The notes under the pieces: model-generated
Database searches by the model: none
Told to the model about the DNA's origin: nothing
The model's input: the letters and a program-made list of their open reading frames with translations, nothing else
Assembly: GCF_036173105.1 (NCBI RefSeq)
Contig: NZ_CP108053.1
Span: forward strand, 6,882,001-6,946,000
From: Streptomyces sp. NBC_00287
Lineage (GTDB): Bacteria; Actinomycetota; Actinomycetes; Streptomycetales; Streptomycetaceae
Direction: 5' to 3'
DNA length: 64,000 nt
Made by a program: the position numbers and the translations under genes
Part shown: positions 32,841-42,087 of the stretch, in pieces
How positions within the stretch are numbered: position 1 is the first letter of the stretch
Layout of the letters: every line of letters begins with the position of its first letter

Positions 32841-34964
32841 GTGACCGCCGAGACGTCCGTGCCGTCCACAGCGCTGCTGGCAGGAGCAGACCGGGACGGT
32901 TCCAACTACACCGCGCGGCACCTGCTCGTCCTTGAGGGCCTGGAAGCCGTGCGCAAGCGCCCGGGTATGTACATCGGCTCGACCGACAGTCGCGGTCTGA
33001 TGCACTGCCTCTGGGAGATCATCGACAACTCCGTGGACGAGGCCCTCGGGGGCTACTGCGACCACATCGACGTCGTCCTCCACGACGACGGCTCGGTCGA
33101 GGTCCGGGACAACGGCCGGGGCATCCCGGTCGACGTCGAGCCCAAGACCGGCCTGTCCGGTGTCGAGGTCGTCATGACCAAGCTGCACGCCGGCGGCAAG
33201 TTCGGCGGCGGCTCCTACGCCGCCTCCGGCGGCCTGCACGGCGTCGGCGCCTCCGTGGTGAACGCCCTGTCCGCCCGGCTCGACGTCGAGGTGGACCGCA
33301 GCGGCCACACCCACGCCATCAGCTTCCGGCGCGGTGTCCCCGGCGCCTTCGCAGGTGAGGGGGCCGAGGCCAAGTTCGAGGCCAAGGGCGGACTGCGCAA
33401 GGCCAAGAAGATCCCCAGGACGCGCACCGGCACGCGCGTGCGCTACTGGGCCGACCGCCAGATCTTCCTCAAGGACGCCAAGCTCTCCCTGGAGCACCTG
33501 CACCAGCGCGCCCGCCAGACGGCCTTCCTGGTGCCCGGCCTGACCATCGTCGTCCGCGACGAGCTGGGCCTCGGCCAGGACGGCAGCAAGGGCGAGGAGT
33601 CCTTCCGCTTCGACGGCGGAATCAGCGAATTCTGCGAGTACCTGGCCACCGACAAGCCGGTCAACGACGTCCTGCGCTTCTCCGGGCAGGGCACCTTCAA
33701 GGAGACCGTCCCGGTCCTGGACGAGCACGGCCAGATGACGCCCACCCAGGTCACCCGCGAGCTCGACGTCGACGTCGCGATGCGCTGGGGCACCGGGTAC
33801 GACACGACCCTGAAGTCGTTCGTGAACATCATCGCCACCCCCAAGGGCGGCACCCATGTCGCGGGGTTCGAGACGGCCGTGACCAGCACGATGAACGAGG
33901 TGCTGCGCGCCAAGAAGCTGCTGCGCGTCGCCGAGGACGACATCGTCAAGGACGACGCCCTGGAGGGCCTCACCGCCGTCGTCACCGTCCGCCTGGCCGA
34001 GCCCCAGTTCGAGGGCCAGACCAAGGAGGTCCTCGGCACCTCGGCGGCCCGGCGCATCGTGAACACCGTGATCTCCAAGGAGCTCAAGGCGTTCCTGACG
34101 TCCACCAAGCGGGACGCGGCCGCCCAGGCCAGGGTCGTCATGGAGAAGGCGGTCGCCGCCGCCCGTACGCGCATCGCGGCCCGCCAGCACAAGGACGCCC
34201 AGCGCCGCAAGACCGCCCTGGAGTCGTCCTCCCTGCCCGCCAAGCTCGCCGACTGCCGCAGCGACGACGTCGAGCGCAGCGAGCTGTTCATCGTCGAGGG
34301 AGACTCCGCGCTCGGCACCGCCAAGCTCGCCCGGAACTCCGAGTTCCAGGCGCTGCTGCCGATCCGCGGCAAGATCCTCAACGTCCAGAAGTCGTCCGTG
34401 ACCGACATGCTGAAGAACGCCGAGTGCGGCGCGATCATCCAGGTCATAGGAGCGGGCTCGGGCCGGACCTTCGACATCGACGCGGCCCGCTACGGCAAGA
34501 TCGTCATGATGACCGACGCCGATGTGGACGGCTCCCACATCCGCTGTCTGCTGCTGACGCTGTTCCAGCGCTACATGCGGCCCATGGTCGAGGCGGGACG
34601 CGTCTTCGCGGCCGTACCGCCGCTGCACCGGATCGAGATCGTCCAGCCCAAGAAGGGGCAGGACAAGTACGTCTACACATACTCGGACCGCGAACTGCGC
34701 GACAAGCTCATGGAGTTCCAGACCAAGGGCGTCCGCTACAAGGACTCGATCCAGCGCTACAAGGGCCTCGGTGAGATGGACGCCGACCAGCTGGCCGAGA
34801 CCACGATGGACCCGCGCCACCGCACCCTGCGCCGCATCAACCTCTCCGACCTGGAGGCAGCTGAGCAGGTCTTCGACCTGCTGATGGGCAACGACGTGGC
34901 ACCGCGCAAGGAGTTCATCTCCTCCTCGGCGGCGACCTTGGACCGCTCGCGTATCGACGCCTAG
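32841..34964 (+). CDS. parE: Topoisomerase IV subunit B (ParE)
   Basis: The 707-residue ATPase subunit of topoisomerase IV, which decatenates chromosomes. The GHKL domain shows EIIDNSVDEALGG, DNGRGIPVD and the lid GGLHGVGASVVNALS. The TOPRIM domain has EGDSALG and DADVDGSHI, and the C-terminus contains RYKGLGEMDADQL. It is assigned ParE rather than GyrB because parC is in the same window and gyrAB of Streptomyces lies near oriC; the two proteins are close paralogues. GTG start with a strong Shine-Dalgarno. Confidence 0.93.
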   Translation: MTAETSVPSTALLAGADRDGSNYTARHLLVLEGLEAVRKRPGMYIGSTDSRGLMHCLWEIIDNSVDEALGGYCDHIDVVLHDDGSVEVRDNGRGIPVDVEPKTGLSGVEVVMTKLHAGGKFGGGSYAASGGLHGVGASVVNALSARLDVEVDRSGHTHAISFRRGVPGAFAGEGAEAKFEAKGGLRKAKKIPRTRTGTRVRYWADRQIFLKDAKLSLEHLHQRARQTAFLVPGLTIVVRDELGLGQDGSKGEESFRFDGGISEFCEYLATDKPVNDVLRFSGQGTFKETVPVLDEHGQMTPTQVTRELDVDVAMRWGTGYDTTLKSFVNIIATPKGGTHVAGFETAVTSTMNEVLRAKKLLRVAEDDIVKDDALEGLTAVVTVRLAEPQFEGQTKEVLGTSAARRIVNTVISKELKAFLTSTKRDAAAQARVVMEKAVAAARTRIAARQHKDAQRRKTALESSSLPAKLADCRSDDVERSELFIVEGDSALGTAKLARNSEFQALLPIRGKILNVQKSSVTDMLKNAECGAIIQVIGAGSGRTFDIDAARYGKIVMMTDADVDGSHIRCLLLTLFQRYMRPMVEAGRVFAAVPPLHRIEIVQPKKGQDKYVYTYSDRELRDKLMEFQTKGVRYKDSIQRYKGLGEMDADQLAETTMDPRHRTLRRINLSDLEAAEQVFDLLMGNDVAPRKEFISSSAATLDRSRIDA

Positions 34965-35015
34965 TCGCCGCGCCGGGCTCAGGTCGCATTCTCGGCCTCG
35001 GCCTCGCCGGAGGTG

Positions 35016-35059
35016 GTTCCCCTCGCTCATCACCTGATGGGGTGAAGCGCGAGGGGAAC
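35016..35059 (+). terminator. Hairpin after parE
   Basis: GTTCCCCTCGC pairs perfectly with GCGAGGGGAAC; an inner CACC/GGGTG pairing extends the stem. No long T run follows, as is common in this genome. Confidence 0.78.
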
Positions 35060-35097
35060 AAGAGTCGGGGATCTTCCCGTTCTGTCCATCCTTGGGC

Positions 35098-35619
35098 ATG
35101 CACTCAAGCAACGGTCACTCCCGCGCGCGCGAGGGTGGTTCCGACAGGTCGGACCCGGTCGAGGCGCCCGACAGCGTGCGGTACGACGACCCCTGGTACG
35201 ACGCCCTGGCCTCCGGCTGGGGCGAGGCGGACGACGCCCCCGCCGCCGTACCGCAGGCCCGTGCGGAGCGCGCGGACGGGGCCACGGCCGCGGACGTCTA
35301 CCTGGAGGTGCAGCGCAGCGCCGCCTTCCAGGAAGTGCGCAGCCGGTACCGGAGGTTCGTGGTACCGGCCGTCATCGGCTTTCTGGCCTGGTACGTCGGC
35401 TATGTCGTGACCGCCACCTCCGCACCGGGGCTGATGGCCCAACCGGTGGCCGGCGCCGTGAACGTGGCGATGCTCGCCGGGCTCGGGCAGTTCCTCACCA
35501 CGTTCCTGCTCACCTGGGCCTACGCCCGGCATGCGCGCCTGCATCGCGACCGCGCCGCGCTCGAACTGCGCTGGGACACCCAGGAGCTGACCCGTGGCGT
35601 GAGGGGCGGCCGCTCGTGA
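35098..35619 (+). CDS. DUF485 membrane protein, partner of the symporter
   Basis: A 173-residue protein with a hydrophilic N-terminal third (MHSSNGHSR start) and two membrane helices (VVPAVIGFLAWYVGYVV and NVAMLAGLGQFLTTFLL), the DUF485/YjcH pattern. Such proteins are encoded next to ActP-type acetate symporters. The stop overlaps the next start by four bases (GTGA), so the two genes are translationally coupled. ATG 35098 is preferred over TTG 35092. Confidence 0.88.
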   Translation: MHSSNGHSRAREGGSDRSDPVEAPDSVRYDDPWYDALASGWGEADDAPAAVPQARAERADGATAADVYLEVQRSAAFQEVRSRYRRFVVPAVIGFLAWYVGYVVTATSAPGLMAQPVAGAVNVAMLAGLGQFLTTFLLTWAYARHARLHRDRAALELRWDTQELTRGVRGGRS

Positions 35620-37208
35620 CGGGCGATCACCAGACCCTGGCACTCCTGCTGTTCAGCGCGTTCGTCGCCGTCACCCTGGCCATCACGACCTGGGTGAGCC
35701 GCCACCGGCACGGTTCGGCCGAGGAGTTCTACGCCGGCGGCCGGCTCTTCTCACCGATGGAGAATGGTTTTGCCATCGCCGGCGACTACATGTCGGCCGC
35801 TTCCTTCCTCGGCATCTCCGGACTCATCGCGCTCTACGGCTACGACGGACTGCTGTACTCCGTTGGCTTCCTCGTCGCCTGGCTGGTCGTGCTCTTCCTG
35901 GTCGCCGAACTGGTCCGCAACTGCGGCCGGTTCACCCTCGCCGACGTGGTGGCCGCGCGGATGAGCGAACGGCCCGTGCGGATCGCGGCGGGAACTTCCT
36001 CGGTCGCCGTGTCCGTTCTGTATCTGGTGGCGCAGATGGTGGGTGCGGGCAGCCTGGTCGCGCTGCTGCTCGGCGGCCAGGGCGAGGCGGCGCAGACCTG
36101 GACCGTCATCGGCGTCGGCGCGCTCATGGTGATCTATGTGTCGTTGGGAGGGATGCGGGCCACCACCTGGATCCAGATCGTCAAGGCGGTCCTGCTGCTG
36201 GGCGGCACCATCACCTTGACCGTGCTCGTCCTGGTGCGATTCCACGGCGATTTCGACCAATTGCTGCTCACGGCGGCCGAGCGCAGCGGCCACGGCGAAT
36301 CGTTCCTGGCGCCCGGACTCAAGTACGGCGCCGACTGGACCGCACGCTTCGACTTCATCAGCCTCGGACTCGCCCTGGTGCTCGGCACCGCCGGACTGCC
36401 GCACATCCTGTCCCGCTTCTACACCGTGCCCACCGCCCGGGCGGCCCGGCGCTCGGTGGTCTGGTCGATCGGGCTGATCGGCGGCTTCTACCTGATGACG
36501 ATTGTCCTCGGCTTCGGCGCGGCCGCGATCGTGGGCCCGGACGCGGTACGAGGGTCGAATGCCGCGGGGAACACGGCCGTACCGCTGCTGGCGCTCGATC
36601 TCGGCGGCGGCGCCGACTCCACTGGCGGAACGGTTCTGTTCGCGATCGTCGCCGCCGTCGCCTTCGCCACCATCCTCGCCGTGGTCGCCGGGATCACCCT
36701 CGCCTCCTCGGCGTCCGTGGCCCACGACCTGTACGCGTCACTGCGGCGCCGGCACGCCAAACCGCGCAGCGAGGTCGCCGTCGCGCGCGTCGCCGCAGTC
36801 GGCATCGGCGTGGTCGCCATCGCCCTCGGCCTGCTCGCCCGCGATCTCAACGTCGCTTTCCTGGTGGGCCTCGCCTTCGCCGTCGCCGCGTCCGCCAATC
36901 TGCCCGTGCTGCTCTACTCACTGTTCTGGCGCGGCTTCACCACCCGCGGCGCCGTATGGGCGGTGTACGGCGGTCTGATCCCGGCCATGACACTCGTGCT
37001 GCTGTCGCCGGTGGTGTCCGGCAGCCCCGAATCCTTGTTCCCCGGCGTCGACTTCCAGGTGTTCCCGCTGCAGAACCCCGGCCTCGTCTCCATCCCCCTC
37101 GGCTTTCTCGCCGGCTGGCTCGGCACGGTCACCTCCTCCGAGGTGCCGGACGAGGCCAAGCACGCGGAGACCGAGGTGCGCTCACTCACGGGAGCGGGGG
37201 CGGCGTAA
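35616..37208 (+). CDS. Sodium:solute symporter, ActP-like (acetate/monocarboxylate)
   Basis: A 530-residue transporter of the SSS family with about 13 membrane helices. It starts inside the preceding DUF485 gene. Family markers are EEFYAGGRLFSPMENGFAIAGDYMSAASFLG and, in the core, YVSLGGMRATTWIQIVKA and GLPHILSRFYTVPTARAARRS. ActP members import acetate, propionate or pyruvate with Na+. The adjacent CitA/CitB-like sensor pair and the nearby citrate synthases suggest that carboxylate uptake and central metabolism are regulated together here. Confidence 0.92.
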   Translation: MTGDHQTLALLLFSAFVAVTLAITTWVSRHRHGSAEEFYAGGRLFSPMENGFAIAGDYMSAASFLGISGLIALYGYDGLLYSVGFLVAWLVVLFLVAELVRNCGRFTLADVVAARMSERPVRIAAGTSSVAVSVLYLVAQMVGAGSLVALLLGGQGEAAQTWTVIGVGALMVIYVSLGGMRATTWIQIVKAVLLLGGTITLTVLVLVRFHGDFDQLLLTAAERSGHGESFLAPGLKYGADWTARFDFISLGLALVLGTAGLPHILSRFYTVPTARAARRSVVWSIGLIGGFYLMTIVLGFGAAAIVGPDAVRGSNAAGNTAVPLLALDLGGGADSTGGTVLFAIVAAVAFATILAVVAGITLASSASVAHDLYASLRRRHAKPRSEVAVARVAAVGIGVVAIALGLLARDLNVAFLVGLAFAVAASANLPVLLYSLFWRGFTTRGAVWAVYGGLIPAMTLVLLSPVVSGSPESLFPGVDFQVFPLQNPGLVSIPLGFLAGWLGTVTSSEVPDEAKHAETEVRSLTGAGAA

Positions 37209-37260
37209 CGCCTCGCGCGCTCCCGGAGACAACGGCACGCCGGATCCGTATGACATGGGC

Positions 37261-37302
37261 GGGGTACGGCCGCTTCCCCCGCCCCCACCACCGGCCGTGC
37301 CC
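37261..37302. terminator. Possible bidirectional hairpin
   Basis: GGTACGGCCG pairs with CGGCCGTGCC (one G-U) across a C-rich loop, between the convergent symporter and response-regulator genes. Confidence 0.55.
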
Positions 37303-37983
37303 TCAGGCGCGGGTCGCCCACACGTAACGGTGTTCCGGGCGGCCCGCGTCCCCGTACTTGAGGGTGAGTCGCGCCCGCCCCGTGCGCTCCAGGAGCTTCA
37401 GATAGCGCTGGGCGGTCTGCCGGCTGACACCGGTGCGTTCCGCGATCTCCTGGGCCGACAGGGGGCCCTCGGCGTTGATCAGGGAGCGGCGGACGAGGTC
37501 GGCGGTCGTGGGGGAGTGGCCCTTGGGCAGGTCCGGCTCCGAGGGCGTGGACAGGGCGCCGAAGATGCGGTCCACCTCGGCCTGTTCGGCCTCGCCGCCG
37601 CCGTCGAGGGTGCGGCGCAGCTCCGCGTACGCCTGCAGCTTGGCGCGCAGGCCCGCGAAGGCGAACGGCTTGACCAGGTACTGCAGCGCGCCGTGCCGCA
37701 TCGCCTCCTGGACGGTGGAGACGTCCCGGGCCGCCGTCACCATGATCACGTCGGTCCGGAGGCCGCGCCGCCGCATCTCCCGTACGACCGACAGGCCCGT
37801 CTCGTCGGGCAGGTAATGGTCCATCAGGACCAGGTCCACCCGTGGCAGCTCCTCGACCTGCCGCAGCGCCTCGGCCGCGCTGTGCGCCTCGCCGGCCACG
37901 TGGAAGCCCGGCACCTTCTCGACGTAGGCGGCGTTGACCTGCGCGACCCGTGTGTCGTCGTCCACGACCAGGACCTCGATCAT
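37303..37983 (-). CDS. CitB/DctR-type response regulator
   Basis: A 226-residue response regulator. The receiver domain has the acidic pair DDD (8-10), phospho-acceptor D55 (LVLMDHYLPDETGL) and conserved K near 105 (LVKPFAF). The C-terminal domain is the helix-turn-helix of the CitB/DcuR group (LSAQEIAERTGVSRQTAQRYL), used by regulators of citrate, malate and C4-dicarboxylate genes. Its ATG overlaps the kinase stop as ATGA, so the pair is coupled. Likely targets include its own operon, through the GATCAA repeats upstream, and the convergent symporter operon. Confidence 0.93.
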   Translation of the reverse strand: MIEVLVVDDDTRVAQVNAAYVEKVPGFHVAGEAHSAAEALRQVEELPRVDLVLMDHYLPDETGLSVVREMRRRGLRTDVIMVTAARDVSTVQEAMRHGALQYLVKPFAFAGLRAKLQAYAELRRTLDGGGEAEQAEVDRIFGALSTPSEPDLPKGHSPTTADLVRRSLINAEGPLSAQEIAERTGVSRQTAQRYLKLLERTGRARLTLKYGDAGRPEHRYVWATRA

Positions 37984-39653
37984 CGCGTCTCCTCCTCGGC
38001 AGTGCGGGGGGCCGTGGGCCCGGTGAGGGCCGGCTCGACATCCGGCTCGGTGAGTGCCTCGGGCAGGACGACGGTGAACTCCGCGCCGCCTCCGCGCGCC
38101 TGATCGACGCCGGCGCTGCCGCCCTGCCGTTCGGCGAGCCTGCGCACCAGGGAGAGGCCGATCCCGCGTTCCCGATGGGCCGGTGCCTCCTTGGTGGACC
38201 AGCCCTCGGTGAAGATCAACTCTCGCTGTGCGACCGGGATTCCCGGCCCCGTGTCGCGCACCCTGAGGACGGCCGCGCGCCCTTCGGTACGCAATTCGAC
38301 CTCCACGCGTGCGTGCGCCGTCCCCGCGACCGCGTCCAGGGCGTTGTCCACCAGGTTGCCGACGATCGTGACGATGCCCCGGGGATCGATCAACCGGTCC
38401 GGGAGCCATGTCCGCTCCGACACCAGCAGCGCGACCCCTCGCTCGGCCGCCACGGTCGCCTTGCCGACCAGCAGCGCCGCGAGCAGCGGGTCCTGGATCT
38501 TCTCGGTGACCTGTTCCGCGGTCGCCCTGTGGTCGCCCACCACCTCGCCGACGAACTCCATGGCGTCGTCGTACATCTCCAGCTCCAGCAGCCCGAGGAG
38601 CGTGTGCATGCGATTGGCGTGCTCGTGGTCCTGGGCGCGCAGGGCGTCGATCAGGCCGCGCGTGGAGTCCAGCTCCCGGCCCAACTGCTCCAGCTCGGTG
38701 CGGTCGCGCAGGGTGGCGACGGCGCCGCCGTCGTCGGTGGGCATGCGGTTGGCGATCAGGACGCGCTGACCGCGCACGGTGAGCAGATCGGTGCCCGTCA
38801 CCCGGCCCGCCAGCACATCGGTGGTACGGCCCTCCCCGAGCGCCTCGTCCAGGGACCGGCCGACGGCCTCGTCGCCGATGCCGAGCAGCCGGTGCGCCTC
38901 GTCATTGAGCAGGCGGATACGGCCTGCGCGATCCAGGGCGACGACGCCTTCCCGGATGCCGTGCAGCATCGCCTCGCGCTCCGCGAGCAGCGCCGAGATA
39001 TCGGAGAAAGCCAGGTCACGCGTCTGCCGCTGAACCCGCCGGGAGATCAGCCAGGCAGCCAGCGCACCGACGGCCAGCGCACCGCCCGCGTACGCCAGCA
39101 GCTCCGGGATCGCGTGGATCAGCCGGGCCCGGACACTGTCGTACGCGATCCCCACCGAGACCGCGCCCACGATGTCGCCGTCGCTGTCGCGCAGCGGCAC
39201 CTTGCCGCGGGCCGTGCGGCCGAGGGTGCCGCTGTCGATCTGCATGACCTCCTGGCCGGCCAGGGCCTGCCCGGGGTCGGTGGACACGGTCCTGCCGACC
39301 TCGCCGGGCGTGGGGTGCGACCACCGCACGCCCCGCCAGTCCATCACCACGATGTACTCGGCCTGCGTGGCCTTCCGGATCCGCTCCGCCTCCCGCTGCA
39401 CCGGTCCGTCGGCCGTCGGGGGCGTATTCACGACGTCCTCGGCGATCTGCGGCTCGACGGCAGTGGTCTGGGCGATGGCCAGCGCCCGGCGCATCGCCTG
39501 GTCGTCGAGCTGGTTGCCGAGCGGCGCGAGGAACAGTCCGGTCGCGAGCACCGCGACTCCCGCCGCGATGGCCACCTGCATCAGCAGCACCTGCGAGAAC
39601 ATCCGCCGCGGCAGGCCGAGGCGCAGGCGGCGCGCGGGGGGAGTGGGGCTCAT
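37980..39653 (-). CDS. CitA/DcuS-type sensor histidine kinase
   Basis: A 557-residue membrane kinase from the ATG at 39653. It has a short cytoplasmic tip, helix ~20-40 (LLMQVAIAAGVAVLATG), an extracytoplasmic PAS-like (Cache) sensor with RDSDGDIVGAVSVG near its end, a second helix (ELLAYAGGALAVGALAAWLI), a cytoplasmic PAS (GIREGVVALDRAGRIRLLN) and the transmitter. The phospho-acceptor is H343 in AQDHEHANRMH; the ATPase shows GNLVDNALDA, DTGPGIP and GIGLSLVRRL. This layout belongs to carboxylate sensors of the CitA/DcuS family. Longer starts (39719, 39728) would place coding sequence through the GATCAA repeats, so 39653 is preferred. Confidence 0.9.
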   Translation of the reverse strand: MSPTPPARRLRLGLPRRMFSQVLLMQVAIAAGVAVLATGLFLAPLGNQLDDQAMRRALAIAQTTAVEPQIAEDVVNTPPTADGPVQREAERIRKATQAEYIVVMDWRGVRWSHPTPGEVGRTVSTDPGQALAGQEVMQIDSGTLGRTARGKVPLRDSDGDIVGAVSVGIAYDSVRARLIHAIPELLAYAGGALAVGALAAWLISRRVQRQTRDLAFSDISALLAEREAMLHGIREGVVALDRAGRIRLLNDEAHRLLGIGDEAVGRSLDEALGEGRTTDVLAGRVTGTDLLTVRGQRVLIANRMPTDDGGAVATLRDRTELEQLGRELDSTRGLIDALRAQDHEHANRMHTLLGLLELEMYDDAMEFVGEVVGDHRATAEQVTEKIQDPLLAALLVGKATVAAERGVALLVSERTWLPDRLIDPRGIVTIVGNLVDNALDAVAGTAHARVEVELRTEGRAAVLRVRDTGPGIPVAQRELIFTEGWSTKEAPAHRERGIGLSLVRRLAERQGGSAGVDQARGGGAEFTVVLPEALTEPDVEPALTGPTAPRTAEEETR

Positions 39654-39710
39654 ACCCAAGACGGTACGTGGACGCGCCGGGGCCACCGAAGGGGGTGTGG
39701 GCTGGATCTC

Positions 39711-39778
39711 TTGATCCATGACCTGCATATCTTGATCGTCAGGCTGGACCCTTTGATCACGGGCTCGATCCCTTGATC
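39711..39778 (-). repeat. Four 21-bp tandem repeats (GATCAA array) upstream of the sensor kinase
   Basis: Read on the minus strand, GATCAA occurs four times with 20-, 21- and 21-bp periods, at 39778-39773, 39758-39753, 39737-39732 and 39716-39711. Downstream bases are also alike (roughly GGGATCCAGCCC). The array is 58 bp from the kinase start. Regular two-turn phasing suggests an operator for cooperative binding, most simply by the response regulator. Confidence 0.75.
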
Positions 39779-39803
39779 AATGGTGGACGGTCCACCGTTG
39801 AAC

Positions 39804-40748
39804 TCAGCCGGCGAGTGCCGTCGCCATCGTCAGCTCCCGCACCGCGACCACGTCCATGCGCGCGGGCGAGCCCAGCACCGAGGTTCCACAGCTCTCCGCG
39901 CGGGGCGGCAGCGCGGCACCCTGGGCGACGACGACATGCCAGTGGCGTCCGTCGGTGTGCGCGACGGTCACGGTCCAGCGCGGCGCCGTGCCGTCCATGC
40001 GGACGACGCTCAGCGCGTCCGCCGCGTACTCACCCACGGCCGTCCGCACGGCCAGCTCGGCCGCCTGCCCGGGCCGCTCCCAGGCGGAGTTCCCACGGCA
40101 CCCGTCGACGACGATCCGTCCCTCCCGCGTCTGGTGCAGGATCTCCTTCACCGTGTGCGCCTCGGCCCGGCCGTAGGCGTAGCCGTACGGCAGGACGAGC
40201 AGTGTCGGAGAGAAGCGATGTCCACCCAGATGTGTGACCTCCCAGACACCTTCGACGCCGGAGGTGTCGAGCTCGGCGGCGAGGGGGCGGCCGAGGAGGG
40301 CGCAGCAGCGGTCCCGTTTGCCGTTGGTGCACACGAGCGCCAGCGGGTCGCCCGTGTGCGGGCTCGCCTGGAGCGCCGAGTCGAAGGTGCGCGGGTCGCC
40401 GTCGCCGAGCGCGGCGAAGTCGAGGTCGAGCAGCAGGCGGGGGTCACGGATCGTGGCGCCGTGCAGCCAGACGTTCCCGGGTGTGGTGTGGGCGGCGTAC
40501 ACCTGGCGTGCGGTGGGCGTTCCACCGTCGGCGTGGCGTCCGGGGCGGCGGATGAGCGCGATGCGCACGCCGGTGCCCTTGGTGGCCGCCTCCAGGGCGC
40601 GGCCCAGTGCGGGGTCCAGATGGCTCGAGGTGAGCGCCTTGGCACCCCACGGCCCCGGCTGCTCCAGCAGCAGCCAGGTCCTCGCGGTGGCCGCGGTGCC
40701 CGCGATGGGCTCATCGAGGTCCCGGGAGACACTTGAGCAGGTACTCAC
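39804..40748 (-). CDS. Sucrase/ferredoxin-like family protein
   Basis: A 314-residue protein of the sucrase/ferredoxin-like family, which has a thioredoxin-like fold related to [2Fe-2S] ferredoxins. The conserved block is CTNGKRDRCCA (~150-160), followed by VWEVTHLGGHRFSPTLLVLP. The physiological reaction is unknown; an electron-transfer or iron-related role is reasonable. The start is GTG at 40748 with no Shine-Dalgarno; a -10-like TAGGCT lies in the iron box just upstream, so the mRNA may be leaderless. The iron box indicates repression by DmdR1/IdeR when iron is plentiful. Confidence 0.88.
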   Translation of the reverse strand: MSTCSSVSRDLDEPIAGTAATARTWLLLEQPGPWGAKALTSSHLDPALGRALEAATKGTGVRIALIRRPGRHADGGTPTARQVYAAHTTPGNVWLHGATIRDPRLLLDLDFAALGDGDPRTFDSALQASPHTGDPLALVCTNGKRDRCCALLGRPLAAELDTSGVEGVWEVTHLGGHRFSPTLLVLPYGYAYGRAEAHTVKEILHQTREGRIVVDGCRGNSAWERPGQAAELAVRTAVGEYAADALSVVRMDGTAPRWTVTVAHTDGRHWHVVVAQGAALPPRAESCGTSVLGSPARMDVVAVRELTMATALAG

Positions 40749-40767
40749 GAAGGTGAGCCTAACCTGA
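40749..40767 (-). promoter_or_regulatory. Iron box (DmdR1/IdeR operator)
   Basis: On the minus strand the 19-mer is TCAGGTTAGGCTCACCTTC, matching 15 of 19 bases of the iron-box consensus TTAGGTTAGGCTAACCTAA. It directly abuts the GTG of the sucrase/ferredoxin-like gene and includes a possible -10, so bound repressor would block transcription. Confidence 0.82.
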
Positions 40768-40802
40768 GTTGATCCGGTGTGGCTTCCCGAACCGCTCGTG
40801 TC

Positions 40803-42059
40803 CTACTCCGGCAGGGGTTGCGGCGGCCTCGGGCCCACGTAGTTACCGCTGGGGCGCATCCGCAGCGGGCGCTCGCCGTACTCCTCCAGGGCGTGGGCGA
40901 TCCAGCCCGCCGTACGGGCGACGGCGAAGATCGTCTCGCCGGCGGTGGCGGGCATGCCGCCGGCGACGGTGAGTACGGCCAGCGCCAGGTCGACATTGGC
41001 GTGCAGCGGGGTGTGGCGGGCGGTCGTGGCGACGATGTCGCGGGCCGCCGCGAGGGGGGACTCGGCCTGCGGGATCTCCTCAAGCAGACCGAAGAGCACA
41101 CGCGCGCGTGGGTCTTCGCCGGGGTAGAGCCGGTGACCGAGGCCCGGGATGCGGCGGCCGGCCCGCAGTTCCTCGGCGATCACCGGGGCCGCGTCGCCGC
41201 GGTCGAGGACGTCCAGCAGCATTCGGTGGGCGAGGCCGCTGGCCGCGCCGTGCAGGGGGCCCTCCAGGACGCCCAGGCCCGCGGAGACGGCCGCGTAGGC
41301 GTGGGCGCGGGCGGACGCGGCGACGCGTACGGCGAGCGTCGACGCGGCGAGGTCGTGGTCGACCAGCAGGGCCAGTGCCGTGTCCAGGGTGCGCAGCGAC
41401 GCCTCGTCCGCCTCACGGCCACTGAGCCGGGCCCACAGCCGGTGGGCCAGCGGGCCCGCGTCACGATGGTCGCGCCGGACCGGCGGCAGGGCGGCGACGA
41501 GCGTGGGGATGAAGCTGCGCGCGGTGCCCAGAACGGCGTTCTCGGACAGGTCGAAGCGCAGCGGGTCCGCGATCGAGGCGGCGACCGCGGCGACCCTCAA
41601 CCGGTCGGTGGGGCCGGTGTGCTGGGGCAGGGCGTCGACGGCGCGGCGGGCGGCGGCGACCGTGGCTTCGGGCGCCGTGAAGGCGATGCCGGGGCGCAAC
41701 TGCCCCGTCCACAGCCACTCGGCGACTTCTTCGTAGGAGTGGCGGACGGCGAGTTCGGTCGCGTCGACGCCCCGGAAGTAGTACCGGTCCGTGTCGATGA
41801 ACGTGATCCGGGTACGCACGGACAGCTCACCTCCGGAGCCCGAAGTCCCGCTGCTCTCCCGCCGGTTGCGCCGGGCCAGCGCCTCGACCTCCTTCGCGTC
41901 GAAGGTGCTGCCCCGGCCGCTGGGCACACGTTGACTGCTGAGCTGACCGCGGCTGACGTACGCGTACACGGTCTCGGGCTTCACGCCGAGCAACTCGGCG
42001 GCCTCTTTGGTGGTCAGCCGCTGGGTCGTGTGACCGGGGTCGGGCTCTTGATCGCGCAT
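40803..42059 (-). CDS. Citrate synthase-family protein with N-terminal helix-turn-helix
   Basis: A 418-residue fusion. Residues ~15-62 form a MerR/excisionase-like helix-turn-helix (LTTKEAAELLGVKPETVYAY, then STFDAKEVEALARR). From ~78 on it is citrate synthase: VDHD (H235), GPLHGAASG (H270), GLGHRLYPGEDPRA (H309) and HANVDLA (D357), so the catalytic residues are kept. The ATG at 42059 is chosen because the helix-turn-helix begins there; the frame stays open through the intergenic palindrome but has no support. It is divergent from a second citrate synthase, with 110 bp between. It may be an enzyme, a regulator or both. Confidence 0.88.
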   Translation of the reverse strand: MRDQEPDPGHTTQRLTTKEAAELLGVKPETVYAYVSRGQLSSQRVPSGRGSTFDAKEVEALARRNRRESSGTSGSGGELSVRTRITFIDTDRYYFRGVDATELAVRHSYEEVAEWLWTGQLRPGIAFTAPEATVAAARRAVDALPQHTGPTDRLRVAAVAASIADPLRFDLSENAVLGTARSFIPTLVAALPPVRRDHRDAGPLAHRLWARLSGREADEASLRTLDTALALLVDHDLAASTLAVRVAASARAHAYAAVSAGLGVLEGPLHGAASGLAHRMLLDVLDRGDAAPVIAEELRAGRRIPGLGHRLYPGEDPRARVLFGLLEEIPQAESPLAAARDIVATTARHTPLHANVDLALAVLTVAGGMPATAGETIFAVARTAGWIAHALEEYGERPLRMRPSGNYVGPRPPQPLPE

Positions 42060-42087
42060 GGGGGTCACCGTATCCGCTGGACAACAC

